A DNA stretch of 64,000 bases from Hyphomicrobiales bacterium. GTDB lineage: Bacteria > Pseudomonadota > Alphaproteobacteria > Rhizobiales > Rhizobiaceae. Where the stretch lies: contig UCII01000010.1 in assembly GCA_900472485.1 (NCBI GenBank), forward strand, positions 124,001 to 188,000. The letters run 5' to 3'. The notes beneath the pieces are model-generated. The model ran no database searches and had not been told where the DNA came from. It saw nothing but the letters and a program-made list of their open reading frames with translations. Of the stretch, positions 7,862 through 17,134 are shown in pieces; positions within the stretch are counted from its first letter, which is position 1, and every line of letters begins with the position of its first letter. A program made the position numbers and the translations under genes.

Positions 7862-9259
7862 CTACTCGTTCATCGCCTTGACGATTTCTTCGGTCACTTT
7901 CTTCGCATCGCCGAGCAGCATCATCGTGCCGTCCTTGTAGAAAAGCGTGTTGTCGATGCCGGCATAGCCGGAGCCGAGCGAACGCTTGACGAAGAGGCAG
8001 GTTTTCGCCTTGTCGACGTCGAGGATCGGCATGCCATAGATCGGCGACGTCTTGTCGTCGCGCGCCGCCGGATTGGTAACATCGTTGGCGCCGATGACAT
8101 AGGCAACATCGGCCTGGGCGAATTCCGAATTGATGTCCTCGAGCTCGAACACCTCGTCATAGGGTACATTGGCCTCGGCGAGTAGCACGTTCATATGGCC
8201 GGGCATGCGGCCGGCAACGGGGTGGATGGCATATTTCACATCGACGCCATGCGCCTTCAGCCTGTCGGCCATTTCACGCAGCGCATGCTGGGCCTGCGCA
8301 ACCGCCATGCCATAGCCGGGCACGATGATGACCTTGGAGGCATTGGCCATCAGATAGGCAGCGTCCTCGGCCGAACCGAGCTTCACGGTCTTGTCGGAAT
8401 TGTCGGCTCCGCCCGAGGCCGTCTCGCCGCCGAAACCGCCGAGAATGACCGAGATGAAGGAGCGGTTCATGCCCTTGCACATGATGTAGGACAGGATCGC
8501 ACCCGAAGACCCGACAAGCGCGCCGGTGATGATGAGCGCGAGATTGCCGAGCGTGAAGCCGATGCCGGCAGCAGCCCAGCCGGAATAGGAATTCAGCATC
8601 GACACAACGACGGGCATGTCGGCGCCGCCGATCGGCACGATCAGCAGCACACCGAGAAGCAATGACAGCGCGACGATTGCCCAGAAGGCGAGATGGCTCT
8701 CGTTCGCCGCCAGGCTGATGATGGAGACCACGATCAGCACAAGCAAAGCGGCGTTGATGATATGGCGATTCGGCAGCAGGATCGGTTTCCCGGACATACG
8801 TCCGTCGAGCTTCAGGAAGGCGATGATCGAACCGGTGAAGGTGAGCGCACCGATCGCGACACCGATCGCCATCTCGATGCGGGCTTCCGTATGGATATGG
8901 CCAATTTCGCCGATGCCGAAAGAAGACGGCGTATAGAGCGCCGAAGCCGCCACGAGGACGGCCGCCAGGCCGACCAGTGAATGGAAGCCTGCGACAAGCT
9001 GCGGCATCGAGGTCATTGGAATGACGCGGGCAATATAGGCGCCTGCCCCGCCACCGATGGCAAGGCCCAGAACAATCAGCACGAAACCGCCGAAGGATGG
9101 CGTCGCCAGCACCAGCGTGGTGGCAATGGCAATGCCCATGCCGACCATGCCGTAAAGATTGCCGCGCCGGCTGGTGGCCGGATGCGACAGGCCGCGCAGC
9201 GCCAGGACGAACAGAACGCCGGAGACGAGATAGAGGAAAGCCGCGATATTGCTCAGCAT
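7862..9259 (-). CDS. pntB: NAD(P) transhydrogenase subunit beta
   Basis: A 465-residue integral membrane subunit of the proton-translocating transhydrogenase, which couples hydride transfer from NADH to NADP+ with the proton gradient. The N-terminal two thirds contain about nine hydrophobic helices. The C-terminal domain (from about residue 290) binds NADP(H) and shows VIIVPGYGMAVAQAQHA, HPVAGRMPGHMNVLLAEA and GANDVTNPAARDD, all PntB hallmarks. Start is ATG at MLSNIAAFLYLV; the frame extends further upstream but that part overlaps pntA2. Last gene of pntA1-pntA2-pntB. Confidence 0.97.
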   Translation of the reverse strand: MLSNIAAFLYLVSGVLFVLALRGLSHPATSRRGNLYGMVGMGIAIATTLVLATPSFGGFVLIVLGLAIGGGAGAYIARVIPMTSMPQLVAGFHSLVGLAAVLVAASALYTPSSFGIGEIGHIHTEARIEMAIGVAIGALTFTGSIIAFLKLDGRMSGKPILLPNRHIINAALLVLIVVSIISLAANESHLAFWAIVALSLLLGVLLIVPIGGADMPVVVSMLNSYSGWAAAGIGFTLGNLALIITGALVGSSGAILSYIMCKGMNRSFISVILGGFGGETASGGADNSDKTVKLGSAEDAAYLMANASKVIIVPGYGMAVAQAQHALREMADRLKAHGVDVKYAIHPVAGRMPGHMNVLLAEANVPYDEVFELEDINSEFAQADVAYVIGANDVTNPAARDDKTSPIYGMPILDVDKAKTCLFVKRSLGSGYAGIDNTLFYKDGTMMLLGDAKKVTEEIVKAMNE

Positions 9260-9266
9260 GCCGCCC

Positions 9267-9665
9267 TCACTTGTCCTTCTTCTTGTACATCGCCAGCATG
9301 CGCTGGGTGACAAGGAAGCCGCCGACGATATTGACCGAGACGAGAACCAGCGCCACAAAGCCGAAGCCCGTGGCAAGGCCGCTCGCCGAAATGCCCACGG
9401 CCAGCAGCGCACCGACGACGATGACCGAGGAGATGGCGTTCGTCACCGCCATCAGCGGCGTATGCAGGGCCGGCGTCACCGACCAGACGACATAATAGCC
9501 GACGAAGATCGCCAGCACGAAAATGGCCAGTTGGAAGACGAAAGGATCGATCGCTCCACCGGTTGCGGCACTGGCAACCTCGGGTGCCTGTGCAGCGGCG
9601 GTCGTGACGGCGGCAACGGCATCATTCAGTTGCTGGAGTGCCTGGTCCATTGCTTGGCTGGCCAT
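9267..9665 (-). CDS. pntA2: NAD(P) transhydrogenase alpha subunit, membrane part
   Basis: A 132-residue protein with an Ala-rich N-terminal stretch then three or four transmembrane helices (from AIDPFVFQLAIFVLAIFVGYYVVW to NIVGGFLVTQRMLAMYKKK). In rhizobia and Rhodospirillum the alpha subunit is split in two; this is the membrane half that packs against PntB. It begins two bases after pntA1 ends and pntB follows seven bases later. Confidence 0.95.
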   Translation of the reverse strand: MASQAMDQALQQLNDAVAAVTTAAAQAPEVASAATGGAIDPFVFQLAIFVLAIFVGYYVVWSVTPALHTPLMAVTNAISSVIVVGALLAVGISASGLATGFGFVALVLVSVNIVGGFLVTQRMLAMYKKKDK

Positions 9666-9666
9666 C

Positions 9667-10830
9667 TCAGAGATCTCCCTTCTTGATCGTCGGCTGATCG
9701 GGATCGACGAAGTTCGGGTTCACGACCTCGCCGCCGTCGGTCAGCATCGTCGCCTTGATCAGCTCATCGGTGCGGTTGAGGGCGAGGCTCTTCGTATCCT
9801 TGTCGACCATCGTCTCCAGGAAGGTGATGAGATTCTTGGCATAGAGAGCAGAGGCGCTGGCCGCGATCCGCCCGGCCATGTTGGGATATCCGACCACCTT
9901 GACACCCTCGACATCGGCGATCTTGCCGTATTCGGCCCCCTCGATATTGCCGCCGCGTTCGACCGCGAGATCGACGGCCACGGCGCCGGGGCGCATCGCC
10001 TTCAGCATGTCGCGCCCGACAAGGCGCGGCGCCGGTCGCCCCGGAATGAGCGCCGTGGTGATGACGATATCCTGCTTGGCGATGTGATCGGCGACGAGCG
10101 CCGCCTGCTTTGCCTGATACTCTTTCGACATTTCCTTGGCATAGCCGCCGGCAGTCTCCGCCGCCTTGAACTCTTCGTCCTCGACCGCGACGAATTTCGC
10201 GCCGAGCGAAGCGACCTGCTCCTTTGCCGCCGGCCGCACGTCCGTCGCCGAAACGAGCGCACCCAAACGCCGCGCGGTGGCGATCGCCTGCAGCCCGGCA
10301 ACACCGGCGCCCATGACGAAAACCTTTGCCGCCGGAACCGTGCCCGCTGCCGTCATCATCATCGGCAGCGCTCGGTCATAGACCGCAGCAGCCTCGATCA
10401 CGGCCTGATACCCTGCGAGATTGGCCTGCGACGACAGCACGTCCATCGACTGCGCGCGGGTGATGCGCGGCATCAGTTCCATGGCGAAGCTCGTCAGCCC
10501 TGCACGCGCCATCTCGGCAAGTGCAGCCTCGTTGCCATAGGGATCCATGATGGCGATGACGATGGCACCGCTCTTGCAGCCAGAAATCTCCTTGCTCGTC
10601 GGACGCCTGACCTTGAGGACGACATCCGCCGCCTTCGCATCCTTGATGGAACCGATCCGGGCGCCGACGGCTTCGTATTCGGTATCCGGAATGCGCGATG
10701 AAGCCCCCGCACCGGCTTCTATCACCACGTCGAAACCCAGGTTCTTCATCTTCTTTACCGTCTCGACGGAAGCCGCAACACGCGTCTCCTCCGCCACGCT
10801 TTCCTTGGCCACGAAAACCAGATTGCTCAA
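9667..10830 (-). CDS. pntA1: NAD(P) transhydrogenase alpha subunit, soluble NAD(H)-binding part
   Basis: A 387-residue NAD(H)-binding domain I of the split transhydrogenase, related to alanine dehydrogenase. It shows VFVAKESVAEETRVA at the N terminus, the mobile-loop region, and the Rossmann motif VMGAGVAGLQAIATARRLGA near the middle. A TTG start at 10830 is preferred because GAGG stands eight bases upstream, giving MSNLVFVAKES; GTG 10839 and TTG 10836 are possible in the same frame. First gene of the operon. Nothing notable lies in the short gap to the aa3 subunit gene. Confidence 0.96.
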   Translation of the reverse strand: MSNLVFVAKESVAEETRVAASVETVKKMKNLGFDVVIEAGAGASSRIPDTEYEAVGARIGSIKDAKAADVVLKVRRPTSKEISGCKSGAIVIAIMDPYGNEAALAEMARAGLTSFAMELMPRITRAQSMDVLSSQANLAGYQAVIEAAAVYDRALPMMMTAAGTVPAAKVFVMGAGVAGLQAIATARRLGALVSATDVRPAAKEQVASLGAKFVAVEDEEFKAAETAGGYAKEMSKEYQAKQAALVADHIAKQDIVITTALIPGRPAPRLVGRDMLKAMRPGAVAVDLAVERGGNIEGAEYGKIADVEGVKVVGYPNMAGRIAASASALYAKNLITFLETMVDKDTKSLALNRTDELIKATMLTDGGEVVNPNFVDPDQPTIKKGDL

Positions 10831-10939
10831 CGACAACACCTCGCATCAGACGGCGCCGCTCCTGAATGCGGCGGCGCTGTAGCCTGCAGAATCATGGAAA
10901 GCGCGGGCGATCGGCCCGGCGTCGATCAGCGCTGCAATA

Positions 10940-11164
10940 TCAGCGCAACAGGACGACGCTGGCGATGGTCAGAACGATGAATATCAGGACGCCGCCGAGG
11001 AAACCGGCATGACCAAAGAAACCGGCCGCCATGGCGATCAACAATGCGGCAACGATCGCAGACCCGACCTTGGCTCCCGAGATGAAAAGATTATAGGTCT
11101 TCTCATGCTCCTTGTAGTCCATGGGAGCACCCACTTCGGCGGGTCCAGTATGATGTTCGGCCAT
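10940..11164 (-). CDS. aa3-type cytochrome c oxidase subunit IV
   Basis: A 74-residue protein with a hydrophilic N terminus containing the MDYKEHEKTYNLFI motif, then two hydrophobic stretches (AALLIAMAAGFFG; GGVLIFIVLTIASVVLL). This matches the small alphaproteobacterial aa3 oxidase subunit IV family, which wraps the catalytic subunit of cytochrome c oxidase. Ribosome site GGGGAGAA precedes the ATG. It sits immediately upstream of pntA1 on the same strand with a 109-base gap, so co-transcription is possible. Confidence 0.9.
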   Translation of the reverse strand: MAEHHTGPAEVGAPMDYKEHEKTYNLFISGAKVGSAIVAALLIAMAAGFFGHAGFLGGVLIFIVLTIASVVLLR

Positions 11165-11392
11165 TCAGAATTCTCCCCTCGATCCTCTCCGCCGACAGAC
11201 AATATAATTGCCAGCTGGAGCTCGTCCTCAAAAGTTGTGGTAGCCCGCAACGGATACCGCAACCAATTTCCTCCACCGAGGGGTTACACAAAGCGAGGAA
11301 AAATGCAATGCACGAGAAGGTCGCAGGCGGGTGTAGACTGGCGGAATCGCCGATGGATTTCGAATACGCCCGCATCAAAACGACGGCGCCGG

Positions 11393-13708
11393 CTAGGTCG
11401 CGACATCAGACGGCAGGATTCTGCCGGCGCCCAACTGCCGCCGACTAAGACTGGCCACCCTCTCGACAACCTCCTCCTGCGGCACCGGAGGCGAAAATAC
11501 ATAGCCTTGGATGATATCAGCCAGGTTCCGCTCGACGACCAATGCCAGCTGCTCCAGCGTCTCGACACCTTCGATCACGATATGAAGGCTGAGCGCGCGG
11601 GAAAGATCGACGATACCGCATAGCAGCTTGAAACGGCGACTATCCGTCGTAATGTCACGAACGAAAGACCGATCGATCTTCACGACATCCACAGGCAGCG
11701 TATCGAGATAGCTGAGGCTGGAAAATCCCGTTCCGAAATCGTCGATCGCAATGGTGATGCCTTTGGCGCGCAGATCGGCGAGGATGGAGCGAACGGTCGC
11801 CACCTCATCCATCAGGCAACTTTCAGTAACCTCGAGATGCAGGCGGGATGGCTCCAATCCTGACGCATCAAGCGCCGCCATGACGATTTTGACAATCTCG
11901 CCATTGCGCAGATCCTGTGCCGAGAGATTGACGGAAACCGCAAGCGGCGCAGGCCATGAAGCGCAATCCTTGCAGGCCTGGTCGACCATGAAGCGAGTGA
12001 TGCCGGCAACGATGCCCATCTCCTCGGCAACCTGCACGAAAAGATCGGGCGGGATCGAGCCCTTTTCCGGATGAATCCAGCGTGCAAGCGCCTCGCAGCA
12101 TTCGATCCGAGAGCCATCCGGCGTGAACATCGGCTGATAGACGGCCTGAAGCCTGCCGGTTTCCACCGCCTCGCGCAAATCATCCTTCAGCTTCTGCCGC
12201 TCGACATAGCGCGCGTCCATCTCCTGCTCGAAGGCACTGCAGCCGCCCTTCAGCCGCGATTTGGCGTCGAACAGCGCGAGATCGACCTTGATCTGCCACT
12301 CCTCCGGGCGAAACTCACGGCTGGACATGGTGAGATATCCGCCGCTGACGGAAATCCGGAAACTGCTGTCTTCCACGCTGTAGGTGCCGGCCATTGCCGC
12401 ATGCAAGTTATGGATACCGGCATCGATATCCGGGGCATCGTCTTCATTCGGAAAGAACAGCACGAATTGATCGCCCACAAGACGAGCGGCAATTGCTGTG
12501 GTGCCGGCAAGCTGCTTCAGGCGCTCGGCTATGGCGACCAGCAGGCGGTCCCCGGCAACATGTCCCTTGGTATCGTTGACGTGTTTGAAGTCATCGATAT
12601 CGAGAACCAGAATGCCGATGCGGCTTTCCCGTTTGCGCCCAGCCAGCCTCTCCTTGACCAGATCCAGGAAATATTCGCGATTCGGGAGCCCCGTCAAAGG
12701 ATCGTAGCGCACCATATGCAGGATCTTGCGCTCCGCTCGAATACGCACCGTCACGTCTTCGAAAATCAGAATCACGATCCCATCCGCACGGCGGCTGGCC
12801 GAAAATTCCAGGAACTGATCCTCGTTGAATTGGATGAGCGTTCGCGACAGCGTGCCGCTGACGAGCTGTGCCAGCTGCCGCTGGATGAGCCCGGGCAGCG
12901 ATCCGTCGATGAAAGCGTGGCGGGCGCCGTAGCGTAGAACGACATCGAATTCGCAGTCCTTGAGCCGCTGCGGATCGGCAAAATTGAGGAGCTCGCATGC
13001 CTTGCGATTGACGACCAGAATGCGGTTCTGGGCATCCAGCATGAACAGCCCGTGCGTCATGCTGTTCAGCGCAGTGTCGAACCTGTCGGCCATCAGCGAT
13101 ATCTCGCGCGAAGCGATGATGTTCCGGTAAAGAAATTCGCGCATGCCATTCGCCATTGCGCGCGTCGTCAGTCCAAACGGAATGAGCATGAGAGAGGCTA
13201 TTGCCTTGTAAGGCTGCTGCAACAGCAGGCAGGCAATGATGATCGGCACGCAGCAGGCGAGAATCTGAAGATCCACCGCCCGCGGCGAACCATAGTTGCG
13301 GCCGACGATCGACACCATCGACGCCATGGTGACGGCGACGCAGATGAATTCCGCCAGCGGATCGCGCAGAATGAGGATGGCATAGCTGCTGCCGATGCCG
13401 AGGATGGCCGCCGTCGCCGCCGCGCCGATTACATAGCGCGTTTCCCAGCCGGCAATATCGGCGCGCGTAAGATCATTCTTGTCCGCGGCGTCGAAGAGCT
13501 GGAACAAATGGATGCGTAAGCCAAAGACAACCGCAAACGCCACGCAAAAGACCAGATAGATGCCGGCATGCGTGCTCAGGAAGACGAGGGTATATGTCAG
13601 GATGTGAACGAACACGCCCGTGATGAGCGTTTTGCGATTTCCGAAAAGCGAACTGACGAACGACAGATAAATATCCGTCGGCACGGTGTCCGGGCTTGGA
13701 GGCTTCAT
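11393..13708 (-). CDS. Membrane EAL phosphodiesterase with degenerate GGDEF domain
   Basis: 771 residues. About five transmembrane helices occupy residues 30-185, a PAS-like domain about 205-320, a GGDEF domain about 330-490 and an EAL domain about 505-760. The cyclase active-site motif reads VGDQF (411-415), so diguanylate cyclase activity is unlikely. The EAL domain keeps its catalytic signature: EAL at 539-541, NLSAQDL, EVTES, DDFGTG at 656-661, VKIDRSF and EGVET. The likely role is therefore c-di-GMP hydrolysis, with the GGDEF domain perhaps sensing GTP. The gene stands alone; about 230 bases without features lie on either side. Confidence 0.93.
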   Translation of the reverse strand: MKPPSPDTVPTDIYLSFVSSLFGNRKTLITGVFVHILTYTLVFLSTHAGIYLVFCVAFAVVFGLRIHLFQLFDAADKNDLTRADIAGWETRYVIGAAATAAILGIGSSYAILILRDPLAEFICVAVTMASMVSIVGRNYGSPRAVDLQILACCVPIIIACLLLQQPYKAIASLMLIPFGLTTRAMANGMREFLYRNIIASREISLMADRFDTALNSMTHGLFMLDAQNRILVVNRKACELLNFADPQRLKDCEFDVVLRYGARHAFIDGSLPGLIQRQLAQLVSGTLSRTLIQFNEDQFLEFSASRRADGIVILIFEDVTVRIRAERKILHMVRYDPLTGLPNREYFLDLVKERLAGRKRESRIGILVLDIDDFKHVNDTKGHVAGDRLLVAIAERLKQLAGTTAIAARLVGDQFVLFFPNEDDAPDIDAGIHNLHAAMAGTYSVEDSSFRISVSGGYLTMSSREFRPEEWQIKVDLALFDAKSRLKGGCSAFEQEMDARYVERQKLKDDLREAVETGRLQAVYQPMFTPDGSRIECCEALARWIHPEKGSIPPDLFVQVAEEMGIVAGITRFMVDQACKDCASWPAPLAVSVNLSAQDLRNGEIVKIVMAALDASGLEPSRLHLEVTESCLMDEVATVRSILADLRAKGITIAIDDFGTGFSSLSYLDTLPVDVVKIDRSFVRDITTDSRRFKLLCGIVDLSRALSLHIVIEGVETLEQLALVVERNLADIIQGYVFSPPVPQEEVVERVASLSRRQLGAGRILPSDVAT

Positions 13709-13938
13709 TCAGACTTCCCCTGATGCGGCGGACACCCTAGTGGAAACCCTTTAAAATTTACTTGCCCGAACAGAGCACATTCGGACAGATTTTCCAATCA
13801 AAGCGGCAGCTTAAGTTGAAGCGGGATTATGATCAGAACTGCACTGGCGCAATGATTCCCGGCTCCCATTGAGGTGGATATAATATTTAAAGCACTAATA
13901 AAGAAAACAATATATCAACAAAGACTTATGAAATACGA

Positions 13939-15045
13939 TTACAGCTTGCCCGCCCGCTGCTGGATCATCATAAAGGTATCGAAAGTATACTCGGAAAGCT
14001 GCATCCAAAGATAGGCATCCTTCTTATAGGCGACCTGATCCTCATAAATGCGCTTGAAATAATCGTTTGACTTGGAGAGATCGGCATAAAGCGCGCTCGC
14101 TGCCTGGAAGCAGGCCTCCATGATCTCCTGGCTAAAAGGTCTGAGCGTCACCCCCTGCTGCACGATATCCTTCAGCGCCTGGGGATTTTTGACGTCGTAT
14201 TTCGCCAGCATATTGGTGTTGGCGAAGGCACAGGCGTCGCCGAGAATTGCTTGATAGTTCTTGGGCAAGGCGTTCCATTTTTCCAGATTGAAGAAGGCAT
14301 GCACCACGGCGCCACCTTCCCACCAGCCGGGATAATAATAGTATTTGGCGATCTTCTGCAGGCCGAGTTTCAAGTCGTCATAGGGCCCGACCCATTCGGC
14401 CGCATCGACCGTACCCTTATTCAGGGCGTCATAGACACCGTTGACCGGAATATCCTGCTGCGGCACGACGCCGATCTTCTCGATCACCTTGCCGGCCAGG
14501 CCGGCGATGCGCATCTTCAAACCCTTGAGATCGTCGAGCGTATTGATTTCCTTGCGAAACCAGCCGCCCATTTGCGCGCCGGTGTTGCCTGCGGGAAGCC
14601 CCAAGATCCCCTGCGTGGCATAGAATTCGTTCATCAACTTGTTGCCGTTGCCCTGGTAGAGCCAGGCATTGGTCAGCCGGGCATTGAGGCCGAAGGGCAG
14701 CGCCGTGCCGATGGCATAGGTCGGATCCTTTTGCCAGAAATAATAGGAGCAGGTGTGCGCGGCATCGACGGCGCCGGCGCTGACCGCATCGGCTGCCTGT
14801 GCACCAGGAACGATCTCACCGGCCTCATAGGTCTGGATGACGAAATTGCCGTTGGTCGCGTCGGAAACATGCGCGGCAATATCTTCCGCGCCGCCATAGA
14901 TCGTATCCAGGCTCTTGGGAAAGGAAGAGGTCATCTTCCAGGTGATCTTCGGATATTCCTGGGCAAGGGCCGGGCTCGCAAGCGCGGAAGCGGCAGCACC
15001 TGCGCCAACAGCTCCTGCCCGCCTGATGAAGGAACGGCGATCCAT
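13939..15045 (-). CDS. TRAP transporter substrate-binding protein, TakP-like
   Basis: 368 residues beginning MDRRSFIRRAGAVGAGAAAS, a twin-arginine (RRSFIRR) signal with Ala-x-Ala cleavage before QEYPKITW. The mature protein has TSSFPKSLDTIYGGAE, GGWFRKEINT, GLKMRIAGLAGKVIEK, VDAAEWVGPYDD and YYYPGWWEGGAVVH, closely following Rhodobacter TakP, which binds alpha-keto acids. The start is fixed by GGGAGAATTCG upstream of the ATG. TRAP systems need DctQ and DctM membrane subunits; none is found beside it, so this is an orphan binding protein or its membrane partners lie elsewhere. Confidence 0.92.
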   Translation of the reverse strand: MDRRSFIRRAGAVGAGAAASALASPALAQEYPKITWKMTSSFPKSLDTIYGGAEDIAAHVSDATNGNFVIQTYEAGEIVPGAQAADAVSAGAVDAAHTCSYYFWQKDPTYAIGTALPFGLNARLTNAWLYQGNGNKLMNEFYATQGILGLPAGNTGAQMGGWFRKEINTLDDLKGLKMRIAGLAGKVIEKIGVVPQQDIPVNGVYDALNKGTVDAAEWVGPYDDLKLGLQKIAKYYYYPGWWEGGAVVHAFFNLEKWNALPKNYQAILGDACAFANTNMLAKYDVKNPQALKDIVQQGVTLRPFSQEIMEACFQAASALYADLSKSNDYFKRIYEDQVAYKKDAYLWMQLSEYTFDTFMMIQQRAGKL

Positions 15046-15335
15046 CGAATTCTCCCATACGGACGGCATTGCTGGGGAACGGCGCGTTCCCCGTCACGGC
15101 GCAAGCGATGGAACTAACCATGCCGCACCCGGTCTTTCAAGTTTGCTCTTGCACCGCATTATGGCGATTCCTGTACATCGGCGTAACGAGCCGAAACAAA
15201 GCCTTGGGAAAACCTCTGCGCGTTGCCGGCCAGGCCGTATTCGCGTAAGTTCGTAAGGCGCAAGTCGCCCTCGGATCGACATCAAGATCGTCCAGAGGTC
15301 CAATGAACAAACGTCTGCAGCCTTCGGAGCCTTGC

Positions 15336-16124
15336 ATGCCCAGACCGATCATCGCCATTCCCGCCGATATCCGCGAGTTCGATGGCACCAGCTGGCATGC
15401 GGTGCAGCTGCAATATGTGCGCGCTGCCGTGAAGGCTTCGGGATTGATGGCGCTGATCGTTCCCGCGCTGGAGGACGGCAACGATGCGGACGCCATTCTC
15501 GACCGGGTGGACGGGTTGCTCGTTTCCGGTTCGGCGACCAATGTGCATCCATCCCTCTATGGAAAAGAGGCAAGGGAGAGCGACGGCCCCTTCGACCCGG
15601 CGCGTGACGCGACATCGCTGCCGCTCATTCGCCGCGCGATCGATCGCGCCATTCCGATGCTCGCCATCTGCCGCGGCATTCAGGAGCTAAACGTTGCCCT
15701 TGGTGGCACGCTCGCCAGCGAAATCCAGGACCAGCCGGGCATCTGGGATCACCGCAAGCCGCCGAATGTCGATCGCGATACGATGTATTCGATCCGCCAG
15801 AGCGTCTTCGTCAAGGAAGGCTCCTGTATCGCCCGCGTCGTTGGGTCAGGTGAAGTGCGTGTCAATTCGCTGCATCGCCAGGCGATCGCCGATACGGCGC
15901 CGAGACTGCAGGTGGAAGCACTGGCCGAGGACGGCACGATCGAGGCCGTCTCCGTCATCGGCGCCAAGGCCTTTGCCGTCGGGGTGCAATGGCACCCCGA
16001 ATATTGGGCCGAAACGGATTCGCCGTCGCTGAAGCTTTTCACCGCGTTCGGGGATGCCGTGCGCGACTATGCTGCCAGCAAGGAGCGGCCTGCGGTCGCT
16101 CCGTATCCGCAAAAAGCCGTCTGA
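15336..16124 (+). CDS. Gamma-glutamyl-gamma-aminobutyrate hydrolase-like peptidase C26
   Basis: 262 residues of the class I glutamine amidotransferase fold, PuuD-like. The nucleophile elbow is MLAICRGIQELNVALGGTL (Cys near residue 110), and the catalytic His/Glu lie in GVQWHPEYW. The oxyanion region VDGLLVSGSATNVHPSLYG also matches. PuuD cleaves gamma-glutamyl-GABA in putrescine breakdown; the substrate here is inferred only. An ATG at 15303 in frame with AGAGG four bases ahead is an alternative start; 15336 has GGAG at better spacing. It converges with the dehydrogenase gene, which ends on the adjacent base. Confidence 0.9.
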   Translation: MPRPIIAIPADIREFDGTSWHAVQLQYVRAAVKASGLMALIVPALEDGNDADAILDRVDGLLVSGSATNVHPSLYGKEARESDGPFDPARDATSLPLIRRAIDRAIPMLAICRGIQELNVALGGTLASEIQDQPGIWDHRKPPNVDRDTMYSIRQSVFVKEGSCIARVVGSGEVRVNSLHRQAIADTAPRLQVEALAEDGTIEAVSVIGAKAFAVGVQWHPEYWAETDSPSLKLFTAFGDAVRDYAASKERPAVAPYPQKAV

Positions 16125-17093
16125 TCAGCCTCGCGGCTTGACCGGCGTTTCCGGCACCGGCGTCACAGGCTCACCCTTAGCGAACCATTCGATGATGTTG
16201 TCGGCGACGAGATCCGCCATGGCATCGCGCGTCGGCACCGAGGCCGAGGCCACATGCGGCAGCAGCGAAACATTGGGCAGCGAGAGATATCCGGCCGGGA
16301 CGTTCGGTTCGTCGTAGAAGACGTCGAGACCGGCTGCGCCCAGCGTGCCGTTGCCGAGGGCTGTTATCAGCGCGTCGTCATCGACGGACCAGCCGCGGCC
16401 GACATTGATGAACACGCCCTGCGGCCCGAGCGCCGAGAGGATGTCCGCATTGATGACCTTGTGCGTCTCAGGCGTCTTCGGCACGATGGAAATCAGCGTA
16501 TCCACCGACTGCGCCATCTCCTTCAGCGTCGGGTAGTAATCGTAAGGCAGGGAGTTGCGGGGCGAGCGGGTATGATAGCCGATCTTCACCTTGAACGGCT
16601 CCAGCCTCCTCGCGATCTCCAGGCCGATCCGGCCGAGACCATTGATGCCGATGCGGCGTCCCTTCATCGAAAAGGGCGAGAGCGGAAAAGCCCCTTCCTT
16701 GACCCAGCGTCCCTCGCGCAGCCAGCTTTCAGCCTTGGGAAACTGCCGCAGCGTGTTCAGCAGCAGGGCGATCGCGGTATCAGCAACCTCATCATTCAGG
16801 ACATCAGGCGTATTGGTGACGACGATGCCCTTGGAGGCAGCGTGCTTGACGTCGATGCCGTCATAGCCGACGCCAAAATTGGCGATGACTTCAAGATTAG
16901 GAAAGGCATCGATCCAGCCGGCATTGAAGCCACCCGCAACCGCAACGCCGCGAATGCGGGCTGCGGTTTCCGCATCAACCTTCGGGCCGCCATCGCGTTC
17001 GACCGAAACGATATCGAACTGCTTACCGAGCCTTTCGAGGACGCGCGGGTGTATCTTCCCCGGAACGAGGACGGCGATGCGACTATCGGACAT
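16125..17093 (-). CDS. D-isomer-specific 2-hydroxyacid dehydrogenase
   Basis: 322 residues, similar to glyoxylate/hydroxypyruvate/2-ketogluconate reductases. The substrate loop NFGVGYDGIDV, the nucleotide-binding motif GINGLGRIGLEIARRLEPF, the catalytic Arg region INVGRGWSVDDDAL, the Glu region LDVFYDEPNVP and the catalytic His in LLPHVASAS are all present. It would reduce a 2-oxoacid with NAD(P)H in the cytoplasm. It follows the lacI-type gene at 17135-18154 by 41 bases on the same strand, so the two probably form an operon and the dehydrogenase is likely a target of that repressor. Confidence 0.94.
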   Translation of the reverse strand: MSDSRIAVLVPGKIHPRVLERLGKQFDIVSVERDGGPKVDAETAARIRGVAVAGGFNAGWIDAFPNLEVIANFGVGYDGIDVKHAASKGIVVTNTPDVLNDEVADTAIALLLNTLRQFPKAESWLREGRWVKEGAFPLSPFSMKGRRIGINGLGRIGLEIARRLEPFKVKIGYHTRSPRNSLPYDYYPTLKEMAQSVDTLISIVPKTPETHKVINADILSALGPQGVFINVGRGWSVDDDALITALGNGTLGAAGLDVFYDEPNVPAGYLSLPNVSLLPHVASASVPTRDAMADLVADNIIEWFAKGEPVTPVPETPVKPRG

Positions 17094-17134
17094 GGATCTT
17101 TCCTTTTGAGATACGGTTCGGCGCCGAACCGCTG

